Program-made: the position numbers and the translations under genes
Shown here: in pieces, positions 7,595 to 16,256 of the stretch
How positions within the stretch are numbered: position 1 is the first letter of the stretch
Layout: every line of letters begins with the position of its first letter
Source of the DNA: Ktedonobacter sp. SOSP1-85
GTDB lineage: Bacteria; Chloroflexota; Ktedonobacteria; Ktedonobacterales; Ktedonobacteraceae
Direction: 5' to 3'
Assembly: GCF_016587415.1 (NCBI RefSeq)
Contig: NZ_BNJI01000001.1
Location: 4,379,501-4,443,500, forward strand
Length of the DNA stretch: 64,000 bases
Notes under the pieces: generated by a model
The model's database searches: none
What the model was told of the DNA's origin: nothing
The model's input: the letters and a program-made list of their open reading frames with translations, nothing else

Positions 7595-9627
7595 TAGATC
7601 TTCCTGCATTGTTTGGCACCGGAGGTATCGCAGGCGATGGTTGCGTGCTCAAACTTCTGGCTGATGGTGGCATTCTCGTTTGTTTTGGGGCTGCTTATAG
7701 GAAAGCCAATTTTGTTCAGCCCACCGTTCTTATCGAAGAATTGTTGGATGGGGCCGCTGGTGCTGTAGCCGGTGAAGACGTAGTAACGTCCACCATTGGC
7801 CATAGGGATGGTGTTCTCCTTCTTGTCCTTGGTAAAGTAGTTCCAATCGGTGTCATAAGGAATAGGGTGCTTGAGGTCTTCGATGGCGGGTGAGATCCAG
7901 TCATAGGTATTGAAGCCCCAGTTCATTAAGTCGCGCATATCAGTCCACCAGTCGCTGGTATGCAGGGTAACACCGATGAGGTGATGTTGATTGCGTACGC
8001 AAGAGATGACCTGGTTAAAGTTCTTCTCTCCATCCCAGCCTGGCTTGCCACCGTCGACGCCAGGATACCACCAGAGGAACTGGTTGCCGTTGTACATATC
8101 GTGGGCGGCATGGTCACCATTGCCTGGAATCAGATAGTGTTGAGTTGCGCTTACCTCGTGAATTAAGGGATCGCCCAAGCTGTATTTGCCGATGTATGCC
8201 AGGTCGTGCGCGCTTGAATAGTGGTTGGGCACGATTAAGCCATGGGGATTCATATAGTGCGTATTATGCAGATTCCAGGTTCCTAACTGCTGATTCATTT
8301 TAGCCACAAAGGCTGGCACATTGCCACTGAGCGCATCGGCGATAACGATCGCGGCATCATTGCCCGAGACAAGCATCAGGCCATAGAGCAACTCTTTCAG
8401 GGTATAGGTCTCGCCCTTCTTCACCCCCATCAGGGAGCTATCGGCCGAGAGATCATTCTGGAGATCTCGGTCAATGGCATCGGTAATGGTGATGCGCTGA
8501 TCAGGTTTCCCCATATGCGCGGCCAGGTAAGCGGTCATGAGCTTGGTTGTGCTGAGCATGGGGAGATGCATTAAGGGATTTTGCGCGTAGAGCGTCTTCC
8601 CTGTATCGGCATCCAATACATAAGCCGCATTGGCATAGACGGGCGGCGAGGGATGGTCGGTTGTGGGCGCTTCAACCACGACCTGGTTAGGATCCACTGT
8701 TGGCGTCACTGCATTGCCGATATTAAGCGGATTGGGCAGAGTGATGGCAGAGGAATTATTGCCACGGATGTAGTTGAATCCCAGTGGCAGGAGCACCAGG
8801 ATGAGGAGTGCCACGGCGATAAATAGAAGCACGTTGCGATCTTTGAAGAACGCGGGCAAGGGGAGCCGAGGCTCAGGCGCTTCTCGCAAAGGGCGACGAT
8901 AGCGCGGCGCACGCGTAGGTGCAGACGCTGTTGGCTCATAGACACTGGTATATTTACGTACTTGAGTGCGAGGAGTGGCTACCGCGCGCTGGTGAGCCGT
9001 ACGTGGGGTGCGAGGCAAGCGCGAGGGCCTGTCCTCGGGATCCTCCTCCTCCTCTTCCTCTGGTAGAAAGCGGGTTGTGCCGCTGACCACGACAAGGTCG
9101 CGCGCCTCGCCAGGAGTTTTACTGGTGGCACGGGTCTTTGTATCGGGGTCGACAAGCTCTTCCTCATCATCCTCTAAGGAACGGCGTGGATAGCGCGTGC
9201 GTATCTGCTTCCCCTGAGAGGCACGATCTGGCTTCTTGTTTACCTGGCGCTGCGGAGCGGCCACCTCCTCTTCCGGCTCCAGAGGCTCTTCCTCTTCAAA
9301 GGGAAGATCTATAGTCTCTTCTTCCTCGTCCGCGAAGAACTCTCCATGTGCGTCATCATATTCCACATCGTCGAAATCCTCTGCGTATGTGGCGTTATGC
9401 TGCGCATAGGAGGCGCGTTCCTGCTCTAGCGTTTGCGGGCGCGAGGCGCGTCTGACACTTGGCTGGTCGGTATATTCGCCTGTGTGATAGACATAGTGAC
9501 GCCTGGGGCGGCGGCGTGGGGTGGTCGCGGTATCCTGGTCCTCATATAGAGAATCGTCATCGTCGTCTGTCGGGGCTGGTGGATAATATCTCGATTGCTC
9601 ATCATCTTGTGATGGAATGTCAGGCAT
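7594..9627 (-). CDS. Serine-type D-alanyl-D-alanine carboxypeptidase with long cytoplasmic tail
   Basis: 677 aa. Residues 1-260 are an acidic, Glu/Asp- and Pro-rich low-complexity region expected to be disordered and cytoplasmic. A single membrane span follows (about 262-284, LLFIAVALLILVLLPLG), then an extracellular PBP5-like domain. Active-site motifs are SxxK as STTK (near 357) and SxN as SGN (near 419). The third motif is KPG (near 530) instead of the usual KTG. The C-terminal 60 residues (GLNKIGFPISSPK) resemble an LGFP-like wall-binding repeat. It probably trims peptidoglycan stem peptides. The bulky intracellular tail resembles kinase-regulated wall enzymes of other phyla (inference). 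Confidence 0.88.
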   Translation of the reverse strand: MPDIPSQDDEQSRYYPPAPTDDDDDSLYEDQDTATTPRRRPRRHYVYHTGEYTDQPSVRRASRPQTLEQERASYAQHNATYAEDFDDVEYDDAHGEFFADEEEETIDLPFEEEEPLEPEEEVAAPQRQVNKKPDRASQGKQIRTRYPRRSLEDDEEELVDPDTKTRATSKTPGEARDLVVVSGTTRFLPEEEEEEDPEDRPSRLPRTPRTAHQRAVATPRTQVRKYTSVYEPTASAPTRAPRYRRPLREAPEPRLPLPAFFKDRNVLLFIAVALLILVLLPLGFNYIRGNNSSAITLPNPLNIGNAVTPTVDPNQVVVEAPTTDHPSPPVYANAAYVLDADTGKTLYAQNPLMHLPMLSTTKLMTAYLAAHMGKPDQRITITDAIDRDLQNDLSADSSLMGVKKGETYTLKELLYGLMLVSGNDAAIVIADALSGNVPAFVAKMNQQLGTWNLHNTHYMNPHGLIVPNHYSSAHDLAYIGKYSLGDPLIHEVSATQHYLIPGNGDHAAHDMYNGNQFLWWYPGVDGGKPGWDGEKNFNQVISCVRNQHHLIGVTLHTSDWWTDMRDLMNWGFNTYDWISPAIEDLKHPIPYDTDWNYFTKDKKENTIPMANGGRYYVFTGYSTSGPIQQFFDKNGGLNKIGFPISSPKTNENATISQKFEHATIACDTSGAKQCRKI

Positions 9628-10102
9628 GCGCCGAGTCTCCTCAGATAAATTATGTCGGGTGTTCGTCGTTGTAAATAGGTAAGTTCTGGCTATACCTGGG
9701 CTTTTAAATGAGTAAGAGGGTGTTCTAGATGTCTTAATATTTTGCCTATATTACCCGGGCTTCTGGCTATTGCCAACATTATATGCCCAGTAATGTATCT
9801 TATGCAATAGTGTTGCATCAGGTGTCACTGGAATTCCTGAGTGTTGCCCAGGTGTCACTGGAATTCTTACCTGTCCCTCCCCCTTGAGTGCCAGCGCTTC
9901 CTTCTCCTCGGGTAAGTGTATAGTATTGTCTCCCGGTCTGCATTTTTGCGAGTGAATACTATGACCTTTTGGAGAGAAAACGGCTTCATTTACAAAACTT
10001 TTTGAAGAACTTAAAAAAATCTTGAGGTTTGTCTGGTAGTGTAGGGATAGAGCAGAGTGTCTATTCCAGAATTCTGTCTGGTGACTATATTCAGGAAAAT
10101 GT
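9628..10102. other. Intergenic region with a 30-bp-spaced direct repeat
   Basis: This 475-bp region lies between divergent genes. CAGGTGTCACTGGAATTC occurs at 9819-9836 and again at 9849-9866, part of a near-tandem 30-bp unit beginning TGTTGC. No convincing gene is present. The spacing (about three helical turns) would suit a pair of binding sites. Regulation of either flanking gene is conjecture. Confidence 0.5.
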
Positions 10103-10726
10103 ATGATGAAAACAACACACGCACATGTCTATGCTGCACCTGCGTCACTTGCAGATGATATATTGCTTGAACACATAGAGAATGGCGACCAGGCAGCCTT
10201 TGAAACCCTGATGCAACGCTATTCGGCCATTTTATGTAAGTTTGTCTATACACATATCAGCGATTATGAGCAGACGCGCGATATTGTCCAGAGCGTCTTT
10301 ATGCAGCTTTACATTTATGTGCCCAAATTGCGGGCCAACTGGTCGCGTCAGACCTCACACGCGCCCTTGAAGTCCTGGCTCTTCCAGGTCGCGGCCAATC
10401 GCTGTACTGATGAATTGCGCAAGCGGCGCCCGTTGCTCTTTTGTGAACTCGATGTGCCGCTGGAGGACGATGAAAACTCCTGGCCCTATACGATTGCCGA
10501 TAATCATCCCCAGCCCGATGAAGAACTGGAGCGTAAAGATATACGCACGGCCCTTCGGCGCGCTATTCTGGCCTTACCCCCTCGTTTTCGCTCAATTGTA
10601 CTTTTGCGCTATCAGGAAGAACTGACCTTTGGCGAAATTGGGCGCATCCTGGGCATGCCGGAGAACACAGCCAAGACCTACTTTCAGCGTGCCCGCCCTC
10701 TGTTACGAGCCGCTCTCACCTCATAA
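10103..10726 (+). CDS. RNA polymerase sigma factor, ECF type
   Basis: 207 aa. Region 2 spans about residues 20-110: ILLEHIENGDQAAFETLMQR opens it, DIVQSVFMQLY and LKSWLFQVAANRCTDELRKR follow. Region 4 spans about 150-205, with ALPPRFRSIVLLRY and the helix-turn-helix LTFGEIGRILGMPENTAKTY. The pattern is a typical ECF sigma factor. No anti-sigma gene is adjacent, so its control is unknown. Two ATGs are adjacent (10103 and 10106). Confidence 0.93.
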   Translation: MMKTTHAHVYAAPASLADDILLEHIENGDQAAFETLMQRYSAILCKFVYTHISDYEQTRDIVQSVFMQLYIYVPKLRANWSRQTSHAPLKSWLFQVAANRCTDELRKRRPLLFCELDVPLEDDENSWPYTIADNHPQPDEELERKDIRTALRRAILALPPRFRSIVLLRYQEELTFGEIGRILGMPENTAKTYFQRARPLLRAALTS

Positions 10727-10747
10727 GCGTGTATGGCCGTGAAGGGA

Positions 10748-10813
10748 CGATGCTGCTAAAGCACGCGTCTACATATGATGCACCATATGTAGACGCGTGC
10801 TTTAGCAGCGTCG
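10748..10813. repeat. Hairpin repeat (type C), uninterrupted copy
   Basis: CGATGCTGCTAAAGCACGCG on the left pairs with the right arm ending TTTAGCAGCGTCG, around a small loop. It is the empty-site counterpart of the interrupted copy at 4841-5072. It follows the sigma factor stop by 21 nt and could also act as a terminator. Confidence 0.7.
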
Positions 10814-10816
10814 GGC

Positions 10817-10845
10817 TTGACGGTTCGTAGGCTCCATGCTACGCT
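10817..10845 (+). promoter_or_regulatory. Promoter for the glutamine synthetase family gene
   Basis: TTGACG (10817-10822), 17-bp spacer, TACGCT (10840-10845). It stands directly after the type C hairpin and about 100 nt before the start codon. Confidence 0.5.
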
Positions 10846-10946
10846 GCAATCAATGATTTAAATCTTTTTATCTCACTCTTTTTTCCAGCAGAGAAGCACA
10901 GTCGCAAGAGGGCTTAAGAGCAGCCAAGCGTGAAGAAAGGATACAA

Positions 10947-12338
10947 GTGCTGATGGATCTTGCCGAGATTAAGCGCCTTATCGAGGATGGGCAGATCGAG
11001 TATATCAAGCTGGGCACGCCTGATATTGACGGCGTCTTCCGGGGAAAGCGTGTAGACGCGCGCTTCTTCCTTGACTCTGTGGAGGATGGTTTCGCGCAGT
11101 CAGACGTTATCTTTGGCTGGGATATCGCGGAGAATGTCCTCCCTAATTTGCATATCAGCAACTGGGAGCGTGGCTTTACCGATTTTGTGATGAAGCCGGA
11201 TCTCTCAACCTTTGCCCTGGTTCCCTGGGAGCAGAATGTGGCTTCCTGTATTTGCGATATGTGGAATGAGCAGGGGGAGCAGATCATCGTCTCGCCCCGG
11301 CATGTGCTCAAAAACATCATCGAGCGCGCCCGGCAAATGGGTTATGCCGCGATGGCGGCGTCTGAGCTAGAGGTCCGTTATTTCCGTGAAGACCAGACCT
11401 CGCTACGCGACAAGAACTTTGGTACGCACCTGGTCCCCCTCAATCCTGGTACGAACTGCTATGTCATCAGCCATGCCACGACCGATGAGCCGCTGATCGG
11501 GCATATCGCGCGCATGATGCGTGACTATGGTGTCGACATTGAAGGATATACCCGCGAGCATGGTCCCGGCATGTACGAAATGAACATGCGCTACACCGAT
11601 ATCCTGACCGCTGGCGACCGCACGATGCTCTTTAAAAATGGCGTCAAAGAGATCAGCCATCAGCTTGGCTACCTCGCCACCTTTATGGCCAAGTGGAACG
11701 ACCAGGAGGATGGTAGCAGCGGGCACACACACGTCAGCTTGTGGGATCTCAATAAAGAGCGCAACGTCTTCTGGGAGCAGGAGGCCGAGGGGCATATGTC
11801 GCAGACTATGCGCCACTTTGTCGCCGGTGTCCTGGCTAAGATGCCTGAGTTGATGGCTATCTATGCCCCAACCATTAACTCTTACAAACGCTATGTGGAG
11901 GGTTCCTGGGCACCTACTAATACGACCTGGGGCATGGATAATCGCACCTGTTCCATTCGCGTTATCAATACCCATAAGCGCGCTATTCGTATCGAGAACC
12001 GTGTGCCCGGCTGCGACGCTAACTTCTACCTGGTCTTCGCTGCCACGCTGGCCAGCGGCCTCTATGGCATTGAGCACCAGCTGGAATTGCCACCACGTCT
12101 GGATGGGAATGCCTACCAGTCTGGTAAGCTGGATCAGGCGCTCAAGCGTGGAGATATCAAGACACTGGCTCGCAACCTGAGCGAGGCCGCCGATCTGCTG
12201 GAGGGTAGCGAGATGGCTCGCGAGTACTTTGGTTCGTACTTTGTCGATCACTTTGTCACGACCCGCCGCTGGGAAGTCAGCGAGTTTGAGAAGGCCGTCA
12301 CCGACTGGGAGCGCCGCCGCTACTTTGAACTGATCTAG
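10947..12338 (+). CDS. Glutamine synthetase family protein (GS or gamma-glutamylpolyamine synthetase-like)
   Basis: 463 aa. The catalytic domain carries the ATP/glutamate-binding patterns GSSGHTHVSLWD, KRYVEGSWAPTN and RIENRVPGCDANFYL. The N-terminal beta-grasp part reads IEYIKLGTPDIDGVFRGKRV. I see no adenylylation-site motif, so this is not the classical regulated GlnA form. The family includes true glutamine synthetases and enzymes that glutamylate amines such as putrescine (PuuA). A putrescine aminotransferase and a succinate-semialdehyde-type dehydrogenase elsewhere in the window make the second role possible. The start is GTG at 10947; ATG at 10953 is also plausible. Confidence 0.85.
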   Translation: MLMDLAEIKRLIEDGQIEYIKLGTPDIDGVFRGKRVDARFFLDSVEDGFAQSDVIFGWDIAENVLPNLHISNWERGFTDFVMKPDLSTFALVPWEQNVASCICDMWNEQGEQIIVSPRHVLKNIIERARQMGYAAMAASELEVRYFREDQTSLRDKNFGTHLVPLNPGTNCYVISHATTDEPLIGHIARMMRDYGVDIEGYTREHGPGMYEMNMRYTDILTAGDRTMLFKNGVKEISHQLGYLATFMAKWNDQEDGSSGHTHVSLWDLNKERNVFWEQEAEGHMSQTMRHFVAGVLAKMPELMAIYAPTINSYKRYVEGSWAPTNTTWGMDNRTCSIRVINTHKRAIRIENRVPGCDANFYLVFAATLASGLYGIEHQLELPPRLDGNAYQSGKLDQALKRGDIKTLARNLSEAADLLEGSEMAREYFGSYFVDHFVTTRRWEVSEFEKAVTDWERRRYFELI

Positions 12339-12350
12339 TATAGATCTGGC

Positions 12351-12413
12351 AGTAGGTAAAGTGAAAGCGCCTGGGTAGCCATAGACTGCCCAGGCGCTTT
12401 CACTTTACCTACT
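12351..12413. terminator. Palindrome after the glutamine synthetase family gene
   Basis: 25-bp perfect arms (AGTAGGTAAAGTGAAAGCGC and on) around a 13-nt loop, 12 nt after the stop codon. No T-tract. Confidence 0.55.
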
Positions 12414-12502
12414 ACTCTCATGTTCTTTTTGTGCGCAAAAAGTAGAACTTATCGTGTTGTGCTACGTATATGAGAATTAAAGCGTATAAGAAGGAGAAGC
12501 AA

Positions 12503-13156
12503 TTGTCTCAAGAATGTGTTGAGAAGGTGACGGCGTTTATTACACGTGAGCACCGGGGGCGGAGAGAATTGCTTGTCTTTGACCATGGCTTGTCGGGGAC
12601 CCAGGTGCCAGCGGGAACGGTCGAGTATGGCGAGGCGCTAGAGGCCGCGGTGCTCAGGGAGGTACAGGAGGAGACGGGATATAACGGGCGTATTTTGCAG
12701 CTCTTGGGTCAGGAAACGCTGGACCTGGGAGAGGCGCAACGCATGATGGTCAAGCATGTATTGCTGCGCCAGGCTCCCTCCGCTGATGCTGAGGTGGTCG
12801 CGCCAGAAGAGATATTAGGCAATGCCCTGCGCCGCGGTTTAACCGTGCGCCTGGAGCGCCAGCAGGAGGGCTGGGCCTATGTCTACCTCGAAGAATTTAA
12901 TCATGAGGTAGAGCCGCCACGTATCATAAGAAGCGTAGGAGGCTGGGTGCCGGGTGATACCTTATCCAGGTGGGTGCGGCGCAGCTTTTTTCAGGTCCAA
13001 TTATATGACGAAACACCAGAGCGGTGGGAGCAATTTGCGGAGGGACAGTATACGTTCCATCTCTACTGGCAACCCCTGGAGCCTATACCACACCTTGTTG
13101 CTCCACAGCAAGCGTGGTTAGCTCGCTTTTATACTCACTTGTTTGACATTCAGTAG
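12503..13156 (+). CDS. NUDIX hydrolase domain protein
   Basis: About 217 aa. A full Nudix box is visible: G, five residues, E, seven residues, REVQEETGY, near residues 36-58. Such enzymes hydrolyse nucleoside diphosphates linked to another group; the substrate cannot be told. The C-terminal 100 residues are not recognised. The frame is open to an ATG at 12470 with no ribosome site. The TTG at 12503 has AAGGAG 7 nt upstream, so I prefer it. Confidence 0.88.
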   Translation: MSQECVEKVTAFITREHRGRRELLVFDHGLSGTQVPAGTVEYGEALEAAVLREVQEETGYNGRILQLLGQETLDLGEAQRMMVKHVLLRQAPSADAEVVAPEEILGNALRRGLTVRLERQQEGWAYVYLEEFNHEVEPPRIIRSVGGWVPGDTLSRWVRRSFFQVQLYDETPERWEQFAEGQYTFHLYWQPLEPIPHLVAPQQAWLARFYTHLFDIQ

Positions 13157-13193
13157 GCTTGTCCGGTTGATTCTAGCGTCAAAGGAGGCCGCC

Positions 13194-13295
13194 ATGAGCA
13201 GAGTTGTTATGTATCGTCTCTGGTTTATCTTTGTCATTCTGGCTGTGGTCGTACTGACATTATTAAGTCTCCTGGGCCTGTTACCTCACTTTTAG
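13194..13295 (+). CDS. 33-aa single-span membrane microprotein
   Basis: ATG at 13194, TAG at 13293-13295, with an almost perfect ribosome site AAAGGAGG 5 nt upstream. The peptide is MSRVVMYR, then a hydrophobic stretch (about residues 9-30, LWFIFVILAVVVLTLL and on), ending GLLPHF: one membrane span with a short basic N-terminus. It lies 37 nt after the NUDIX stop on the same strand and could be co-transcribed. No family recognised. Confidence 0.6.
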   Translation: MSRVVMYRLWFIFVILAVVVLTLLSLLGLLPHF

Positions 13296-13542
13296 CTCTT
13301 GTTTAAACGTTTTGCAGTGGCTACCTATGTATGGAGTGTGTACTTTGTAGTGCGCTATGCCTTTATTTGCGGATGGAATCCTGCTTGCTTTCTGGATAAC
13401 TGTAATGTCTAATGGAGGAAGAGTGCCTTGTGGTTTTGAACCCTGGCGCACTCTTCCTTCGTTTCAGTACAGAAGCGCTATCCAACACATGCCCTGCGGC
13501 GACGTGTTGTGCGTATAAGACCCTTTTCCCTGGAGGTAAGTT

Positions 13543-14136
13543 TTGCAAAGGATATGTGTCTACTGTGGCTCGCATGCAGGTAACCGGACGGAGTATCAAG
13601 AAGCGGCCTATACGCTCGGCGCGGAAATGGCGGCGCGAGGCATTGGCCTGGTCTATGGCGGCGCGCGCGTAGGCTTGATGGGGGCCGTAGCGGATGGCGT
13701 GCTCTCTCGTGGAGGCGAAGTAATTGGCGTCCTGCCGCGCGCGCTCTTCGATATTGAGGTCGCCCATAAAGGGCTGACCCAACTCTATGAAGTAGAGAGT
13801 ATGCATGAGCGCAAGGCCCTGATGGAGAAGCTCTCCGATGGCTTTATCGCGCTTCCTGGCGGCTACGGCACCTTCGATGAACTCTTTGAAATGATCACCT
13901 GGGCGCAACTGGGCATCCACAATAAACCGCTGGGCCTGCTCAACACAGCCGAATTTTTCAATCCCCTGCTGGCACTGGTTGAGCACGCGGAGCAGGAAGG
14001 CTTTATTTCGCAATATCATGCCTCACTGCTCCTCGTACAGACCGAGGGCGCGGCCCTGCTTGAGACCATGCTCTCAACACCAGCCCGTCTCCACCTCTCA
14101 AAATTCGCCGACGAGACGCCCCCTATCGAGCCCTAG
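13543..14136 (+). CDS. LOG family protein (nucleoside 5'-monophosphate phosphoribohydrolase)
   Basis: 197 aa, TIGR00730-type Rossmann fold. It has the hallmark PGGYGTFDE (near 107), preceded by ALMEKLSDGFIAL, and GLVYGGARVGLMG (near 37). Family members cleave cytokinin riboside or AMP-type monophosphates to free base and ribose-5-phosphate. The start is TTG with GGAGG 8 nt upstream. A palindrome follows. Confidence 0.92.
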   Translation: MQRICVYCGSHAGNRTEYQEAAYTLGAEMAARGIGLVYGGARVGLMGAVADGVLSRGGEVIGVLPRALFDIEVAHKGLTQLYEVESMHERKALMEKLSDGFIALPGGYGTFDELFEMITWAQLGIHNKPLGLLNTAEFFNPLLALVEHAEQEGFISQYHASLLLVQTEGAALLETMLSTPARLHLSKFADETPPIEP

Positions 14137-14161
14137 GCGCTAGATCAGCTATCTAGTAACG

Positions 14162-14220
14162 AGGTCGTGTTGTTGCGTGTGTTACGGGCTGAGCCCGTAA
14201 CACACGCAACAACACGACCT
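14162..14220. terminator. Palindrome after the LOG gene
   Basis: Perfect 29-bp arms beginning AGGTCGTGTTGTTGCGTGTG and meeting almost directly. The conserved short tag follows 8 nt downstream (14229-14245). Confidence 0.55.
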
Positions 14221-14228
14221 TACCCTTT

Positions 14229-14245
14229 GAGCACTGCAGGCGCGA
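14229..14245 (+). repeat. Palindrome-associated tag (GAGCGCCGCAGGCGCGA type)
   Basis: Here GAGCACTGCAGGCGCGA. The same tag stands at a similar distance next to palindromes at 22744, 24228, 29101 (minus strand), 46399, 49622 and 53166. Confidence 0.6.
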
Positions 14246-14414
14246 AAAAGAATAGTTTTTAAAAGCATGCAAGATGTGATACAATGAAAACAAGCTTTTG
14301 CTATATACTCGCGAAAGCCTGCTGCATGCTCTCTTTATACGTCATACATGCATTAGTTTTATAATCTAGTACTACGTTGCATACATTTATGTTCAGGTGA
14401 ACAAAGGTTGAACA

Positions 14415-14825
14415 ATGTGTGGCTCGATAGGAGGGCAAGAAGCGAGCAAGATTATTCTAGTCGTTGAGGACGATGAGCAGCATGCACTCGTGCTGGCGCA
14501 GATCATTTCGCAGCTGAGGCCGCATCGCGTTTTTCACGCTTCTGATGGACCCACAACGCTCAAATTTACGGAACACCTTAAGCCGGACCTGTTTATTATT
14601 GATTACTGGCTCCCCACGATGAATGGGATTGAGCTGTATGAGCGCCTGCGTCTCCGTAAGGAGTTACAGGGCATTCCCGTGATCATCATCAGTGGTTTCT
14701 TGCCATTGGACGAGATTCATGCCAGGGGGATCGAGAGTTTACCCAAGCCATTTGATTTGAACGAGCTACTACTGAAGATCGACACTCTATTGGGTGAGCA
14801 GCCAGAATCCTCTCCCCATGCTTAA
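14415..14825 (+). CDS. Stand-alone response regulator receiver protein
   Basis: 136 aa, a single receiver domain with no output domain. The acidic pocket is VVEDDEQ, the phospho-acceptor Asp is in LFIIDYWLPTMNG, the switch Ser in VIIISGF, and the conserved Lys in LPKPFD. It would pass phosphate or bind a partner. No kinase is adjacent. A 260-bp A/T-rich upstream gap likely holds its promoter. A clear terminator follows. Confidence 0.92.
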   Translation: MCGSIGGQEASKIILVVEDDEQHALVLAQIISQLRPHRVFHASDGPTTLKFTEHLKPDLFIIDYWLPTMNGIELYERLRLRKELQGIPVIIISGFLPLDEIHARGIESLPKPFDLNELLLKIDTLLGEQPESSPHA

Positions 14826-14835
14826 GAAGCCAAAG

Positions 14836-14872
14836 AGCGCCCCTCACGAGTGATCCCGAGGGGCGCTTTTGT
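14836..14872 (+). terminator. Intrinsic terminator after the receiver gene
   Basis: Stem AGCGCCCCTC/GAGGGGCGCT followed by TTTTGTGTT. It is 10 nt downstream of the stop and just before the end of the convergent gene. Confidence 0.8.
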
Positions 14873-14885
14873 GTTGAGAGCAGGT

Positions 14886-15380
14886 TTAATCCTTGCCGCC
14901 ATCCTCGCGAATCTCGTCAAGGATAACCGCGAGCGCAATGATGAAGGGCCCATCAACGCCCGGGGCGACATCCACCGTGTAGTGGTCGCTCAAGAAGGCA
15001 AATTCCTTTGTGATATGCCCCAGGAGCCGCCCATAGTGATCAATGATGGTAAAGTCCCACTCGTGAAACTGGCCCTGAATTTGCAGGACCATGCCATCGC
15101 TGGTCGTGACCTCGAAGCGCGCCCCGTAGGTCGCCTCCTCCTTGCGATGCACACTGCCAAGCTCCGCGCCCTGGCTAAAGAGATCGTAGTGGGTCGTGTA
15201 GTCCAGGAGACGCTGCCTGATCTCAATGACCTCTTCGCCATTGGTAGCATCGACAATGTGAAAATGATCTTTGATGCGAAATAAATGTCCCTTGACCTCA
15301 TAGGCGACGTTGTTATGCTCGTCACGAACCACGAAGTCATCCTTGAGTGTGAGCGCTCGCTCTTTTACATGATAGCGCAT
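14886..15380 (-). CDS. LURP-one-related (Tubby-like) protein
   Basis: 164 aa. It opens MRYHVKERALTLKDDFVV, the usual start of bacterial LURP-one/YxjI-like proteins. The pattern continues AYEVKGHLFRIKDHFHIVD and ends with SDHYTVDVAPGVDGPFIIALAVILD, typical of this beta-barrel plus helix fold. Family function is poorly known (membrane or lipid association has been proposed). The frame is open 16 codons further up, but GGAGG lies 8 nt before the ATG at 15380, which decides the start. Confidence 0.87.
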   Translation of the reverse strand: MRYHVKERALTLKDDFVVRDEHNNVAYEVKGHLFRIKDHFHIVDATNGEEVIEIRQRLLDYTTHYDLFSQGAELGSVHRKEEATYGARFEVTTSDGMVLQIQGQFHEWDFTIIDHYGRLLGHITKEFAFLSDHYTVDVAPGVDGPFIIALAVILDEIREDGGKD

Positions 15381-15646
15381 GCGAATAGTACCTCCATATA
15401 GCTCGCAAACTGCCTGCGCCGTTTGCATAATTGAAAAGCCTCACTATATTGTACGCTCTCACCCAGCCAAAGTAGGGTATTGGCAGGACATATGTATTTT
15501 AACTCACTCCAAGGAAGCAGGCGAAGATGCCCCTCTTGAGTGATGTTTTTCTCACGCCCTACCACGTATACTCAGCACAGGTCTCTCTGGCAAGACACAG
15601 TGCTAGAGAGCGTCCACTGACCAGTGTGGGTTGCTAGGAGGAAATT

Positions 15647-16207
15647 ATGGCAGTGCAAGAACAGTTGGATGCATTACTGGCGGGTGAGGTGACGTGGCGG
15701 CGTTGGCGTGCTGAACACCAGGAGGTGCGCCCGGACCTGTATGGCGCGGATCTTCGCCGGGCTTCTATGCGTGGTTTCGATTTGCGCGATGTCGACCTGG
15801 AGGCAGCGGATCTCAGGGACGCTGATGCCAGTGGGGCCGACTTGCGCTGCGCCAACTTGAAGGCGGCACAACTCATGCGTACCAATCTCCATAACGCGGA
15901 CTTACGGGGCGCCTTTCTCTCGCGAGCCGAGTGCCATAACGCGAACTTCACAGGAGCAAACCTGGCTGGGGCCCACCTGCGCTTTACCTCGTTCTTTGGC
16001 GCAAATATGAGGGGCGTCGATCTCAGTGGCGCCGACCTTGTTGGCGCCGACCTCCATGAAGCCAATCTGGAGTACGCCAATTTCTCGAATGCCGACGTCG
16101 AGGATGCCGATATTAGCCGCGCCAAACTCGATGAGGCTGTGCTCAATAATGTCGACGTCGATACCTTCCTCCACGGCTGGCCCGAAGGCCCAGGTCCCCT
16201 GGTCTAA
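15647..16207 (+). CDS. Pentapeptide repeat protein
   Basis: 186 aa. From about residue 28 to 165 the sequence follows A(D/N)Lxx repeats, such as ADLRRASMRG, ADLRDADASGADLRCANL and ADLVGADLHEANLEYANF, which form a right-handed quadrilateral beta helix. The N-terminal 25 residues (QLDALLAGEVTWRRWR) form a small cap. Function is not predictable; some relatives mimic DNA to protect gyrase. Ribosome site AGGAGG, 7 nt spacing. Its stop codon lies inside the following palindrome. Confidence 0.92.
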   Translation: MAVQEQLDALLAGEVTWRRWRAEHQEVRPDLYGADLRRASMRGFDLRDVDLEAADLRDADASGADLRCANLKAAQLMRTNLHNADLRGAFLSRAECHNANFTGANLAGAHLRFTSFFGANMRGVDLSGADLVGADLHEANLEYANFSNADVEDADISRAKLDEAVLNNVDVDTFLHGWPEGPGPLV

Positions 16208-16250
16208 GTAAGCGGGAGATGCTATCAGGCATCTCCCGCTTACTTAGACC
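16201..16250. terminator. Palindrome between convergent genes, including a stop codon
   Basis: 22-bp perfect arms (GGTCTAAGTAAGCGGGAGAT and on) with a 6-nt loop. The left arm contains the TAA of the pentapeptide gene. Placed between two convergent genes, it could terminate both. Confidence 0.65.
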
Positions 16251-16256
16251 TAGCGC

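Noticed and set aside
11403..12251. 282-codon open frame opposite the glutamine synthetase family gene
   Set aside because: Antisense shadow with no family pattern.
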